From Lentzea tibetensis (GTDB lineage Bacteria > Actinomycetota > Actinomycetes > Mycobacteriales > Pseudonocardiaceae): a stretch of DNA of 64,000 bases. Location: assembly GCF_007845675.1 (NCBI RefSeq), contig NZ_VOBR01000004.1, positions 1-64,000 on the forward strand, given 5' to 3'. The position numbers and the translations under genes were made by a program. This document shows, one piece after another, positions 25,071 through 32,816 of this stretch. The stretch's first letter is position 1; every line of letters begins with the position of its first letter. The notes beneath the pieces were generated by a model. It was not told the origin of the DNA and made no database searches. It saw only the letters and a list, made by a program, of their open reading frames with translations.

Positions 25071-25561
25071 GCACTCTCCGTCAGAGCAGGGCCGTACGCC
25101 TCGCGCAGCGTCTGCAGGCCACGTGCTGTTTGGCTCTTGACCGTCCCCGCCGTGCAGTTCAGCGTGGCCGCCGTCTGCTCGACCGACAGGTCGTGCACGA
25201 AACGCAGCACCAGCACGGCGCGCTGCCGCGGCGGCACCTGCTGCAGTGCGCGCACCAGCGACGGCCGGTCCTCGGCCGCCGAGTGGTCGGCGGGCACCGG
25301 GCGTTCCGGCGGGTCGGCGACCGACAGGTCACGCCGCCTCCCTCGCCGCCGCGTGTCGAGGAACAACCTGGTCACGACCGTGCGCAGATAGGCGTCCGCG
25401 CTCTCCACGCGCACCTTCGGCCATCGCGCGTACACCCGCACGAACGCGTTCTGGGCGATCTCCTCGGCGTCTCCCCAGTTCCCGCACAGCGCGTACGCCG
25501 CGCGACGAGCCGCGTCGAAGCGACTCGTGAAGAACTCGGAGAACTCCTCGTCCCGTCGCAC
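25067..25561 (-). CDS. SigE-family ECF RNA polymerase sigma factor
   Basis: 164 residues, GTG start preceded by GGGGAGG. Region 2 begins E-F-S-E-F-F-T-S-R-F and contains D-A-E-E-I-A-Q-N-A-F; region 4 contains V-P-P-R-Q-R-A-V-L-V-L-R-F-V-H-D-L-S and the helix-turn-helix ending T-A-G-T-V-K-S-Q. It is coupled to a membrane protein gene. This is the second sigma/membrane pair of this design in the window. Confidence 0.9.
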   Translation of the reverse strand: MRRDEEFSEFFTSRFDAARRAAYALCGNWGDAEEIAQNAFVRVYARWPKVRVESADAYLRTVVTRLFLDTRRRGRRRDLSVADPPERPVPADHSAAEDRPSLVRALQQVPPRQRAVLVLRFVHDLSVEQTAATLNCTAGTVKSQTARGLQTLREAYGPALTESA

Positions 25562-25641
25562 TGCGTGCCCTCCCCAGATCTGCGTTCCCCCTGTTTACGC
25601 AGTCGTGTCCGGTGAGGTTGCACGTGTTGCCGGAACGCGAG

Positions 25642-25674
25642 AAGGCCGCCTCGGTGGGAGCCCGAGGCGGCCTT
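25642..25674. terminator. Terminator of the acetate-symporter operon
   Basis: AAGGCCGCCTCG and CGAGGCGGCCTT form a perfect 12-bp stem with a 9-base loop, just beyond the stop of the transporter gene at 25692 and clear of the sigma gene start at 25561. Confidence 0.8.
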
Positions 25675-25691
25675 CGTCGAACGCAGAACTA

Positions 25692-27281
25692 CTAGTGGAC
25701 GGTCGCCTTCTCCGCACCGGCACCGGTGAGAGAGCGGACCTCCATTTCGGCCTGCTTGATCGGGTCGGCCGGCTCCTTGGAGAGGATGGTGCCGAGGTAA
25801 CCGAGCAGGAACGCGACCGGAATCGAGACGATTCCCGGGTTGGACAACGGGAACAGGTCGAAGTCCAACTTCGGGAACATCGACTTCGGCGTACCCGAAA
25901 CGGCCGGGGAAAGGACGATCAGGCCGATCGTCACGACCAGACCGCCGTAGATGCTCCACAGCGCGCCGGAAGTGTTGAAGCGCTTCCAGAACAGCGAGTA
26001 GAGGATCGTCGGGAGGTTGGCCGACGCGGCGACCGCGAATGCCAGGGCCACCAGGAATGCGATGTTCTGGCCGTTGGCCGCGATTCCGCCGAGGATGGCC
26101 ACGGCGCCGATGACGATCGCCGTGCGACGGGCGACCTTGACCTCGGCCTCCTTGTCGTCGGCCTCGCCCTTCTTGATGATGTTGGCGTAGATGTCGTGTG
26201 CGAACGACGCCGACGCCGTGATCGTCAGTCCGGCGACCACCGCGAGGATCGTCGCGAAGGCGACCGCCGCGATCAGGCCGAGCAGCAGCGGACCACCGAG
26301 CGCCTCGGCGAGCAGCGGAGCCGCCGAGTTCACGCCACCGGGCGCCTTGCTGATCTTGTCCGAGCCCACGAGCGCACCGGCGCCGTAGCCGAGGACGAGG
26401 GTGAAGAGGTAGAAGATGCCGATCAGCCAGATGGCCCACACGACCGAACGACGGGCTTCCTTCGCGGTGGGCACCGTGTAGAAGCGCATCAGGATGTGCG
26501 GCAGACCGGCCGTGCCGAGCACCAGCGCGAGACCCAGCGAGAGGAAGTCGAGCTTCGACGTCGCGGTCGCGCCGTACTGGAGGCCGGGGCCGAGGATCTT
26601 CTCACCGAACTTCGGCGCGTTGTCGACCGCGGCACCGAGCAGGGTGGAGAGGTTGAAGCCGTACTTGCCGAGCACCCAGAGCGTCATGACGCCCGCACCC
26701 ACGATGAGCAGCACGGCCTTGATGATCTGGACCCAGGTCGTGCCCTTCATGCCACCGATGAGGACGTAGGCGATCATCAGTGCGCCGACGACGGCGATGA
26801 CGATGGCCTGGCCACCCTTGCCGGTGATGCCGAGCAGCAGTGCGACGAGACCACCCGCACCGGCCATCTGCGCGAGCAGGTAGAAGAACGACACAGCCAT
26901 CGTCGACGTCGCGGCGGCCGCGCGGACCGGGCGCTGGCGCATCCGGAAGCTCAGCACGTCGCCCATCGTGAACTTGCCGGTGTTGCGCAGCAGCTCGGCG
27001 ACGAGCAGCAGTGCGACCAGCCACGCGACGAGGAAGCCGATGGAGTACACGAAGCCGTCGTAGCCGTTGACGGCGATGGCACCCGCGATGCCGAGGAAGG
27101 ACGCCGCGGACAGGTAGTCACCCGCGATCGCGATGCCGTTCTGAGGGCCCGTGAAAGCACGACCGGCCGCCAAGTAGTCGGCGGCCGTCTTGGTGTTGCG
27201 GCTCGCTCTGATGACGACGAACAGCGTCACGAGGACGAAGACGCCGAAGATGCTGATGTTCAGCAGCGCGTTGTTGCTCAC
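25692..27281 (-). CDS. actP: Cation/acetate-type symporter, SSS family
   Basis: 529 residues with about 13 transmembrane helices. Family blocks: D-Y-L-A-A-G-R-A-F-T-G-P-Q-N-G, G-D-Y-L-S-A-A-S-F-L-G-I-A-G, Q-M-A-G-A-G-G-L-V-A-L-L-L-G and G-L-P-H-I-L-M-R-F-Y-T-V-P. Transports acetate or a similar short monocarboxylate (pyruvate is possible) with a cation. The GTG start overlaps the stop of the DUF485 gene, the usual yjcH-actP arrangement. Which acid is carried cannot be read from the sequence. Confidence 0.9.
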   Translation of the reverse strand: MSNNALLNISIFGVFVLVTLFVVIRASRNTKTAADYLAAGRAFTGPQNGIAIAGDYLSAASFLGIAGAIAVNGYDGFVYSIGFLVAWLVALLLVAELLRNTGKFTMGDVLSFRMRQRPVRAAAATSTMAVSFFYLLAQMAGAGGLVALLLGITGKGGQAIVIAVVGALMIAYVLIGGMKGTTWVQIIKAVLLIVGAGVMTLWVLGKYGFNLSTLLGAAVDNAPKFGEKILGPGLQYGATATSKLDFLSLGLALVLGTAGLPHILMRFYTVPTAKEARRSVVWAIWLIGIFYLFTLVLGYGAGALVGSDKISKAPGGVNSAAPLLAEALGGPLLLGLIAAVAFATILAVVAGLTITASASFAHDIYANIIKKGEADDKEAEVKVARRTAIVIGAVAILGGIAANGQNIAFLVALAFAVAASANLPTILYSLFWKRFNTSGALWSIYGGLVVTIGLIVLSPAVSGTPKSMFPKLDFDLFPLSNPGIVSIPVAFLLGYLGTILSKEPADPIKQAEMEVRSLTGAGAEKATVH

Positions 27282-27628
27282 GAGGCGTCTCCCTCGAGCT
27301 CGTGCCGAAGCTTCTCAGCGAGGGGGTCGAGGTTCTTGTTGGCGTGCCTGACGTACAGCGTCGTGATGACGAACGTCGACACGAATTGGAGAAGTCCGAG
27401 AATCAGGCCCACATTGATGTTGCCAACAACTTTCGTGGACATGAAGCCGTGCGCGTAGTCCGCAAGGAGCACGTAGATCAGGTACCAGGCCAGAAAGAGG
27501 CCGGAAACCGGAAATACGAAGCTCCGCAGCCGGTGCTTCAGCTGTGCGAAGTCAGGACTGTTCTGGACGTCGACCCACTTCTGCGCATCTGGGGCCGAGT
27601 CGGTTGGGGTGTGCTCAGCGGTGCTCAC
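27278..27628 (-). CDS. DUF485 (YjcH-like) membrane protein
   Basis: 116 residues. Two transmembrane helices (F-P-V-S-G-L-F-L-A-W-Y-L-I-Y-V-L-L and N-V-G-L-I-L-G-L-L-Q-F-V-S-T-F) separated by the conserved loop D-Y-A-H-G-F-M-S-T-K-V. This small protein regularly precedes acetate/pyruvate symporters and is coupled to the transporter here; it is presumed to help its assembly or activity. Confidence 0.9.
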   Translation of the reverse strand: MSTAEHTPTDSAPDAQKWVDVQNSPDFAQLKHRLRSFVFPVSGLFLAWYLIYVLLADYAHGFMSTKVVGNINVGLILGLLQFVSTFVITTLYVRHANKNLDPLAEKLRHELEGDAS

Positions 27629-27822
27629 AGTCCCCTCCTCGCGATACTCGTCGTTGGTGTCAGCAACGTGACGGGCACGTAATGCCTCCTGCTCCCGGTC
27701 GTTCTATGGCGTGAACCGTAAGGAGACTCAGGTCACCGTCGTAAGACCCCGTTCGTGCCCATGCGCCAAGCAGTCGGGTGATGCGACGAACGGTCAGTAT
27801 GCAGAGACGAGCTGCACTGCCC

Positions 27823-27836
27823 GTGATCAAGATCAC
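27823..27836. promoter_or_regulatory. CRP/GlxR-like palindrome upstream of the symporter operon
   Basis: GTGATC-AA-GATCAC is a perfect 6-bp inverted repeat and fits the GTGA-N6-TCAC core of actinobacterial cAMP-receptor protein sites. It lies 195 bp upstream of the DUF485 start and downstream of the second transporter gene. The rest of this 257-bp intergenic region is AT-richer and carries no ORF. Confidence 0.5.
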
Positions 27837-27886
27837 CGTTCACCGTATCGGGTTCCCTCTTTTCACCCGATTGAACACTCTGCTAC

Positions 27887-29683
27887 TTAGAGCGATCGAG
27901 TGGATCCGCGCGGTTTCGATTCCGCGAGCCGCGCCTTCTCCTCGGCGGTTCCGAACCGGGCGATGTCCCGGTCCTTGATGAAGCCGAGCGGATCGGGTGC
28001 GTGCAGCCGGAGCAAGATCTGGTTGACGTCCTGCGGACGCCGCCTCCGGGTCGCCTTGCTGACGACGATCATGGTGAGGAACGCGATCGGCACCGTGATC
28101 AACGCCGGTTGAGTGAACACGCCGGGAGCCCAATGCCCAGTGTAACTACTGACTACGCTGAGTGCATATGCGGTGATGACGGCACCGCCGCCGATGATCA
28201 TTCCGCACACGGCGCCCACCCAGGTGAGCCCGCGCCACCAGATGCCGAGCACCAGCAGCGGGCAGAACGTGGACGCGGCGAGCGCGAACGACATCGCCAC
28301 GGTCAGCGACGCGTCGCTGCGCGGCAGCAGCAGCGCCAGGCCGATGGCGACCATGCCGGTGAACACCGTCGCCCACCGGAAGTCGCGCACCTTGCCCGGC
28401 ATGATGTCCGTCGACACCACGCCCGCGACGCTCACCACCAGCCCGGACGACGTGGAGAGGAACGCGGCGAACGCGCCGGCCGCGATGATCGCGCCGAGGA
28501 TCTGGCCGCCGAGGTTCGGCACCATCGCTTCGGGCAGCATCAGCACCGCGGCGTCGGTCTTGCCGTTGACCAGCAGTCTCGGCAGGTAGAGCCGGGACAG
28601 CACGCCCAGCACCGTCGGGAAGAGGTAGAAGAGCCCGAGCAGGTAGAGCACGTGCAGCGCGGTGCGACGCGCCGCCTTGCCGTCCGGGTTCGTGTAGAAG
28701 CGGACCAGCACGTGCGGCAGGCCCATCGTGCCGAGGAACGTCGCGAAGATCAGCGAGTACGTCTCGAACAGGTTCCAGATGCCGCCGACCTGGGGGCGCA
28801 TCCAGCTGTCGTTGTTCGGCGGTGCGCCGTCGACGACGGGGACCGGGCTGCCCGCGGTGAACGAGAGCTTCGTGTTCGGGCCGATCTCGTAGCGGCCCTC
28901 GCGCCAGTAGACGCTGCCGTTCGCGGGCGCTCCGTCAACGGTGCCCTCGGCGCGCAGCGTCATCGGCTCGGTGACGCGGAGCCGGACCGACTCCTTGATC
29001 TCGACGACCTCGGACTTGGGAAACCGCATCACGCCGTTGTCGTCGATCGGCTGCGTGCCCTGGCTGGGGCTGGCGAGGAAGACGACGAACAGCACGAACG
29101 TCGGTGCCGCGATCGCGAAGAGCTTGCCCCAGTACTGGAACGCCTGCACGAGCGTGATCGCGCGCATGCCTCCGCCCAGCACGTTGACCACGACGATCAC
29201 GGTCACCGCGAGCGCACCGATCCACGAGGGCAGGCCGGTGATCGTGGTGAGGGTGAGTCCGGCGCTCTGCAGCTGCGGCACCAGGTACAGCACGCCGATG
29301 CAGACGACGAAGAACGTGCAGAAGTGGCGCAGGTTCGTGCTGCCGAGCCGGGCCTCCGCGAAGTCCGGCAGCGTGTAGGCACCGGAACGGCGCAGCGGGG
29401 CGGCCACGAAGAGCAACAGGGCGAGGTAGCCGGCAGTGAAGCCGATCGGGTACCAGAGCGCGTCGATGCCGTCCTTCAGCACGAGCCCGGCCACGCCGAG
29501 GAACGACGCGGCGGACAGGTACTCGCCGGAGATCGCGGCCGCGTTGCGCGTGGCAGGGACGGAGCGGCGCGCGACGAGGAAGTCCGGTGTGGTGTTGGCC
29601 TTGCGGGACCCGACATAGCCCAGCAGGAAGGTCACCAGCGCCACGGCGCCGATACCGGCCAGGCTCCAGATTGTGGTGTTCAC
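27887..29683 (-). CDS. Second SSS-family solute symporter with extracytoplasmic insert
   Basis: 598 residues, related to the acetate symporter. It has S-G-E-Y-L-S-A-A-S-F-L-G-V-A-G, V-P-Q-L-Q-S-A-G-L-T-L and G-L-P-H-V-L-V-R-F-Y-T-N-P. A hydrophilic insert of roughly 100 residues (about 215-310, with V-D-G-A-P-A-N-G-S-V-Y-W) lies between helices and would face outside; it is absent from the 25692 protein. GTG start one base after the upstream small gene. The substrate is probably a short organic acid; the adjacent LytTR regulator likely controls it. Confidence 0.85.
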   Translation of the reverse strand: MNTTIWSLAGIGAVALVTFLLGYVGSRKANTTPDFLVARRSVPATRNAAAISGEYLSAASFLGVAGLVLKDGIDALWYPIGFTAGYLALLLFVAAPLRRSGAYTLPDFAEARLGSTNLRHFCTFFVVCIGVLYLVPQLQSAGLTLTTITGLPSWIGALAVTVIVVVNVLGGGMRAITLVQAFQYWGKLFAIAAPTFVLFVVFLASPSQGTQPIDDNGVMRFPKSEVVEIKESVRLRVTEPMTLRAEGTVDGAPANGSVYWREGRYEIGPNTKLSFTAGSPVPVVDGAPPNNDSWMRPQVGGIWNLFETYSLIFATFLGTMGLPHVLVRFYTNPDGKAARRTALHVLYLLGLFYLFPTVLGVLSRLYLPRLLVNGKTDAAVLMLPEAMVPNLGGQILGAIIAAGAFAAFLSTSSGLVVSVAGVVSTDIMPGKVRDFRWATVFTGMVAIGLALLLPRSDASLTVAMSFALAASTFCPLLVLGIWWRGLTWVGAVCGMIIGGGAVITAYALSVVSSYTGHWAPGVFTQPALITVPIAFLTMIVVSKATRRRRPQDVNQILLRLHAPDPLGFIKDRDIARFGTAEEKARLAESKPRGSTRSL

Positions 29684-29684
29684 G

Positions 29685-30113
29685 TCAACGGTCGACCATG
29701 TTCACGAAGTCGCGCTCGTGCCGCTCCGCCTGTCTGCGGAAGACCCAGCCCACCGCGTAGAGGATCGGGAACGGAGCGAGCCCGAGCACCAGCCAGGGCA
29801 AGTGGATGCCGAGCAACTTGATGTCGGCGATCTGGGGGAAGGCGAAGAACAGGAACGGCAGGAAGCACAGTCCCAGCAGGACCATGCCCGCCAGTCCGAA
29901 CGCGGACCGCAGCTGCTGCTTGATCAGGTCGCGGACCAGCTTCTCGCCGACGCTCGTCTGCTCTTCCAGCTCGATGAGCGTCCGCATGGCCTTGCCGCGG
30001 GACTTGGTGGTGTCGGCGAGCACGACGCGGCGGCGACGCGGCTTGCGGGCGGACTCGCCCAGCCACTCGTCCCGCGCGGCCGGCTCGGGTGCGCCGGCGT
30101 CGTGCCTGCTCAC
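29685..30113 (-). CDS. Small membrane partner of the second symporter
   Basis: 142 residues. A basic N-terminal half (R-K-P-R-R-R-R-V-V-L and a coiled stretch T-L-I-E-L-E-E-Q-T) is followed by two transmembrane helices (A-F-G-L-A-G-M-V-L-L-G-L-C-F-L-P and L-P-W-L-V-L-G-L-A-P-F-P-I-L-Y). It plays the positional part of DUF485 for the second transporter. GTG overlaps the LytTR regulator stop, so regulator, small protein and symporter form one operon. Confidence 0.8.
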   Translation of the reverse strand: MSRHDAGAPEPAARDEWLGESARKPRRRRVVLADTTKSRGKAMRTLIELEEQTSVGEKLVRDLIKQQLRSAFGLAGMVLLGLCFLPFLFFAFPQIADIKLLGIHLPWLVLGLAPFPILYAVGWVFRRQAERHERDFVNMVDR

Positions 30114-30970
30114 CAGCCGCTCTTGGGCGGGCGGACGATCCGTTCCTTGAGCTCCTTGGTGTGCCTGCGGCTCACCGGCAGCTCCTTGGCGTCCGGCCCG
30201 GTGCCGATCACGACCGCGTAGCCGTTCGACGTCATGCGCAGCTCGCTGACCAGCGGCAGCGCCACGAGGTACGACCGGTGGATGCGCACGAACCCGGCGT
30301 TGGCCCAGCGCTCCTCGAGCTGCGCGAGCGGGATGCGCACGAGGTGGCTGCCGTCGGAGGTGTGCAGGCGCGCGTAGTCGCCCTGCGCCTCGACGTACCG
30401 GACGGACGCGCGCGGCACGAGCTTGATCGTGCCGCCGAGCTCGACGGGGATGACCTCTTCGTCCTGCGGCTCGGCCGCGACCGACGCGGACAGCGACGAC
30501 TGCTGGGACATCGGCGCACCGGTGCGCGCCACGCGTTCGAAGACGCGCTTGACGGCCTTGTGCACGCGCTCGTCGTTGATCGGCTTGTTGATGAAGTCCA
30601 GCGCGCCGACGTCGAACGCGGCGACCAGCGCGTCCCGCTCCTCGACACCCGTGACGAACACGAGCGCGGGCGGGTGCCGGAACGCGCTCAGCACGCGCGC
30701 CAGGTCCATGCCGGTGAGTCCGGGCATGTTGATGTCGGCGAAGACCGCGTCGACGGGTGGCAGACCGGCGTTGGTCCGGTCGATGACCTCGTCGTCGTCC
30801 CCGCCGCGCAGGATGCGCAGCGCCTCCGCCGCGTCGAACGCGGTAAGGACGCGCTTGACGTGCGGACTGCTCTCCAGCGTGAACTTGATCAGGTTCAGGC
30901 CCGGCGCCTCGTCGTCCACAGCGAGGACGAGGAGACCGGCGTTGTCTTGGGTACTCACTGTGTCGGGCAT
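30110..30970 (-). CDS. LytTR-type response regulator
   Basis: 286 residues from ATG 30970. A receiver domain (about 14-135: V-D-D-E-A-P-G at the acidic pocket, phosphoacceptor Asp79 in F-A-D-I-N-M-P-G, Lys in F-I-N-K-P-I) and a C-terminal LytTR DNA-binding domain (about 180-280, V-E-A-Q-G-D-Y-A-R-L and F-V-R-I-H-R-S-Y-L-V). It is the probable partner of the LytS-type kinase at 32817. By analogy with BtsSR, YpdAB and LytST systems, it may activate carboxylate transporter genes, which directly follow it. Confidence 0.92.
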   Translation of the reverse strand: MPDTVSTQDNAGLLVLAVDDEAPGLNLIKFTLESSPHVKRVLTAFDAAEALRILRGGDDDEVIDRTNAGLPPVDAVFADINMPGLTGMDLARVLSAFRHPPALVFVTGVEERDALVAAFDVGALDFINKPINDERVHKAVKRVFERVARTGAPMSQQSSLSASVAAEPQDEEVIPVELGGTIKLVPRASVRYVEAQGDYARLHTSDGSHLVRIPLAQLEERWANAGFVRIHRSYLVALPLVSELRMTSNGYAVVIGTGPDAKELPVSRRHTKELKERIVRPPKSGW

Positions 30971-31032
30971 CTTGCCTACCAACAGGGGGTTGTGTCTACG
31001 TTCCCCCACCTGTCGTTCGGAGCCCGTGATCC

Positions 31033-31899
31033 TCACAAACCGAATCGGGACCAGCGAGCACGTTCTTCCAAGGCCACCAACACATCCGTGACGAGGTCGC
31101 CCGATCGGGTGGCGGCCGCGTTGAGTCCGAGCCGCTGAATGAGCGACTTGCGCGGCTCGGCGATGGACACCTCGGCGTCCGGGAACCGCTTCGCGAGGAC
31201 GCTGCGCATGCTGCCGAGCCCGTCGACCAGCCCGAGCTCCAACGCCCTGGCCCCGGTCCACACCTCGCCCTCGAACAGCTCGCTGTCCTCGCCCTTGAGC
31301 TTGGCGCCGCGCCGCTCCTTGACCCAGTCGACGAACTGGTCGTGCAGCTGCGAGTGCAGCCCCTTGAGCCACTCGACGTCATCAGCCTTCTCCGGCTGGA
31401 ACGGGTCGAGCCGCACCTTGTTCTGCCCGGCCGTGTACACCCGCCGCTCGACGCCGTACTTCTCGAGCAGCCCGTTGAGCCCGAACCCGGCGCTCACGAC
31501 CCCGATCGACCCGACCATGCTCGTGCCGTGCGCGTAGATCTCGTCGCCAGCGCACGCCAGCCAGTACCCACCGGACGCGGCGAGGTCCTCGCAGAACGCG
31601 AGCACGGGCACGTGCTTCTTGGTCGCGAGCTCACGAATGCGCTCGGCGATCAGCGCAGACTGGGTGGGCGCACCACCGGGCGAGTTGATGAGGAGCGCGA
31701 CGGCGATGAGCCGCTCGTTGTCGAACGCCCGGTTCAACGCGGACTCGATCGACTGCATGCTGATCGTGTTGCGCGCCACCGGTGTGGGCGTCGGGGTGAT
31801 GACCCCGTGGAGCCGCACAGCCGCAACCACCGGGGGCCGCTCGCCTCGGTCGGTGACCATCCGCGGCAGCCGCGCCGCGATCTTGTCCGTCACGCTCAT
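31033..31899 (-). CDS. sppA: S49 signal peptide peptidase (SppA-like)
   Basis: 288 residues, the short single-domain form. Catalytic dyad: Ser109 in D-L-A-A-S-G-G-Y-W and Lys in G-Q-N-K-V-R-L-D-P-F (about residue 160). Other family motifs are I-N-S-P-G-G, M-V-G-S-I-G-V-V and the D-G-L-G-S region. No strong N-terminal membrane helix is seen, so it may be cytosolic or peripheral. It degrades cleaved signal peptides or membrane-derived peptides. It lies between the two-component regulator and kinase genes, with a palindrome immediately upstream. Confidence 0.92.
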   Translation of the reverse strand: MSVTDKIAARLPRMVTDRGERPPVVAAVRLHGVITPTPTPVARNTISMQSIESALNRAFDNERLIAVALLINSPGGAPTQSALIAERIRELATKKHVPVLAFCEDLAASGGYWLACAGDEIYAHGTSMVGSIGVVSAGFGLNGLLEKYGVERRVYTAGQNKVRLDPFQPEKADDVEWLKGLHSQLHDQFVDWVKERRGAKLKGEDSELFEGEVWTGARALELGLVDGLGSMRSVLAKRFPDAEVSIAEPRKSLIQRLGLNAAATRSGDLVTDVLVALEERARWSRFGL

Positions 31900-31926
31900 G
31901 GCTTTGACAGTACGTGCGTTCTGGGG

Positions 31927-31958
31927 TCACGTGGGAGACGACGTTGTCTCCCACGTGA
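31927..31958. promoter_or_regulatory. Perfect 13-bp inverted repeat between sppA and a small membrane gene
   Basis: TCACGTGGGAGAC and its exact complement are separated by six bases (GACGTT). It lies in the 94-bp divergent intergenic region, 27 bp from the sppA ATG and 35 bp from the GTG of the opposite gene. It may be an operator for both genes or a hairpin. The word CGTGGGAGAC recurs in a hairpin upstream of the gene at 37741-38178. Confidence 0.65.
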
Positions 31959-31993
31959 CTTGGAACACGTCTCATGCGGTTAGCATCGGCACC

Positions 31994-32161
31994 GTGACGT
32001 TCAACCCGATCCGGTGGCTCGAGCGGTACGTCGAGTGGTGGGACGACCGCGGCAGGCAGAACGCCGCCGGCCCGACTCCGATGCACATCTACTGGATGTG
32101 GGTCACCTGGAGCGTGTGCGCCGTCGTGTTGATCACCACGCTGGCGGTCGCAGCTCGCTGA
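31994..32161 (+). CDS. Small membrane protein, 55 aa
   Basis: GTG start. Begins M-T-F-N-P-I-R-W-L-E-R-Y-V-E-W-W-D-D-R-G, an amphipathic and charged segment, then one transmembrane helix (M-W-V-T-W-S-V-C-A-V-V-L-I-T-T-L) and a short tail. Divergent from sppA and sharing the 13-bp palindrome region. No family recognised. Codon bias supports expression. Confidence 0.6.
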   Translation: MTFNPIRWLERYVEWWDDRGRQNAAGPTPMHIYWMWVTWSVCAVVLITTLAVAAR

Positions 32162-32174
32162 CCTGCTGATTTTG

Positions 32175-32255
32175 TCAGCAGCGGCAGCCGGAGTAGCCCT
32201 TCGCGGTGCACTTGATGCAGACGCGGACGCGTTCAGGTGCTTGTTGTTCGTGCAC
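32175..32255 (-). CDS. Candidate Cys-rich micropeptide, 26 aa
   Basis: GTG start nine bases after AGGGG, with an in-frame stop just upstream fixing the length. The peptide starts M-H-E-Q-Q-A-P-E-R-V-R-V and ends with C-I-K-C ... G-C-R-C, so two CxxC/CxC pairs in the last 14 residues could bind a metal or form disulphides. There is no hydrophobic segment. It is convergent with the small membrane gene at 31994. Not a recognised family; the ORF could also be chance, since it is very short. Confidence 0.4.
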   Translation of the reverse strand: MHEQQAPERVRVCIKCTAKGYSGCRC

Positions 32256-32816
32256 TGTTTCGAACCCCTAGTTCAACGCCGGCGGGGCATCAGGCCCTTG
32301 AGCACCGGCTGTTCATCGGTCAACGGGGGTCATCGGCACGCGGGCGCCTCGGGTTGAGCGTGAGTTCCACAACGTGGATCACGTCACTTCGGCGGCGCGT
32401 GTGGGGCGTGTTGTGGCCATGTCCCAGGGACAAGCGCTATCGCGTTCGCCCGAGGCCGCGCTCACGCAGGCGTCCCCGCGCGTGAGACCCCCCGATTCCA
32501 TGCTCGCAGCCAGGACCGACAATCCCCGGCCGCGCAGGCACGCCAGCCACGAAACCGGGGTGCGGAAGCCTGCAATTTCTGCGGCGCGGCGGACACCCCG
32601 CGTGCGAAGCGAAGCCAGCACGCCCAAGAACCGGCAGGTACCAAGGGAGCCCAGCGGAACCGGCAGTTGCCAAAAGAAAAGAGCGCCCGCCGCACTGCCA
32701 ACCCCCGCACTGCCAACCGGGCGCGGCCCCCGAGCACAAACCGGCAGCCAAATGATCAGAACAAACTTTCCCGGAGGGCAGGGGGTGGGGAGGTCCTCGC
32801 CCCACCACCAAAAGAA
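32256..32816. other. Gene-poor region between micropeptide and LytS kinase
   Basis: No frame here has convincing actinobacterial codon bias. Visible structure: a direct repeat of CCGCACTGCCAA near 32692-32720, and flanking GCGCCCG/CGGGCGC arms (about 32687-32725) that could form a terminator for the minus-strand kinase gene. A-rich tracts such as CAAAAGAAAAGAG occur around 32670-32685. It may hold an untranslated RNA or a degraded gene, but nothing can be assigned. Confidence 0.5.

Noticed and set aside
25527-27458. Long plus-strand frame opposite the acetate symporter
   Set aside because: Asp/Arg/Glu-rich shadow of a membrane protein gene.
28001-29821. Long plus-strand frame opposite the second symporter
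   Set aside because: Same reason: charged antisense of hydrophobic codons.
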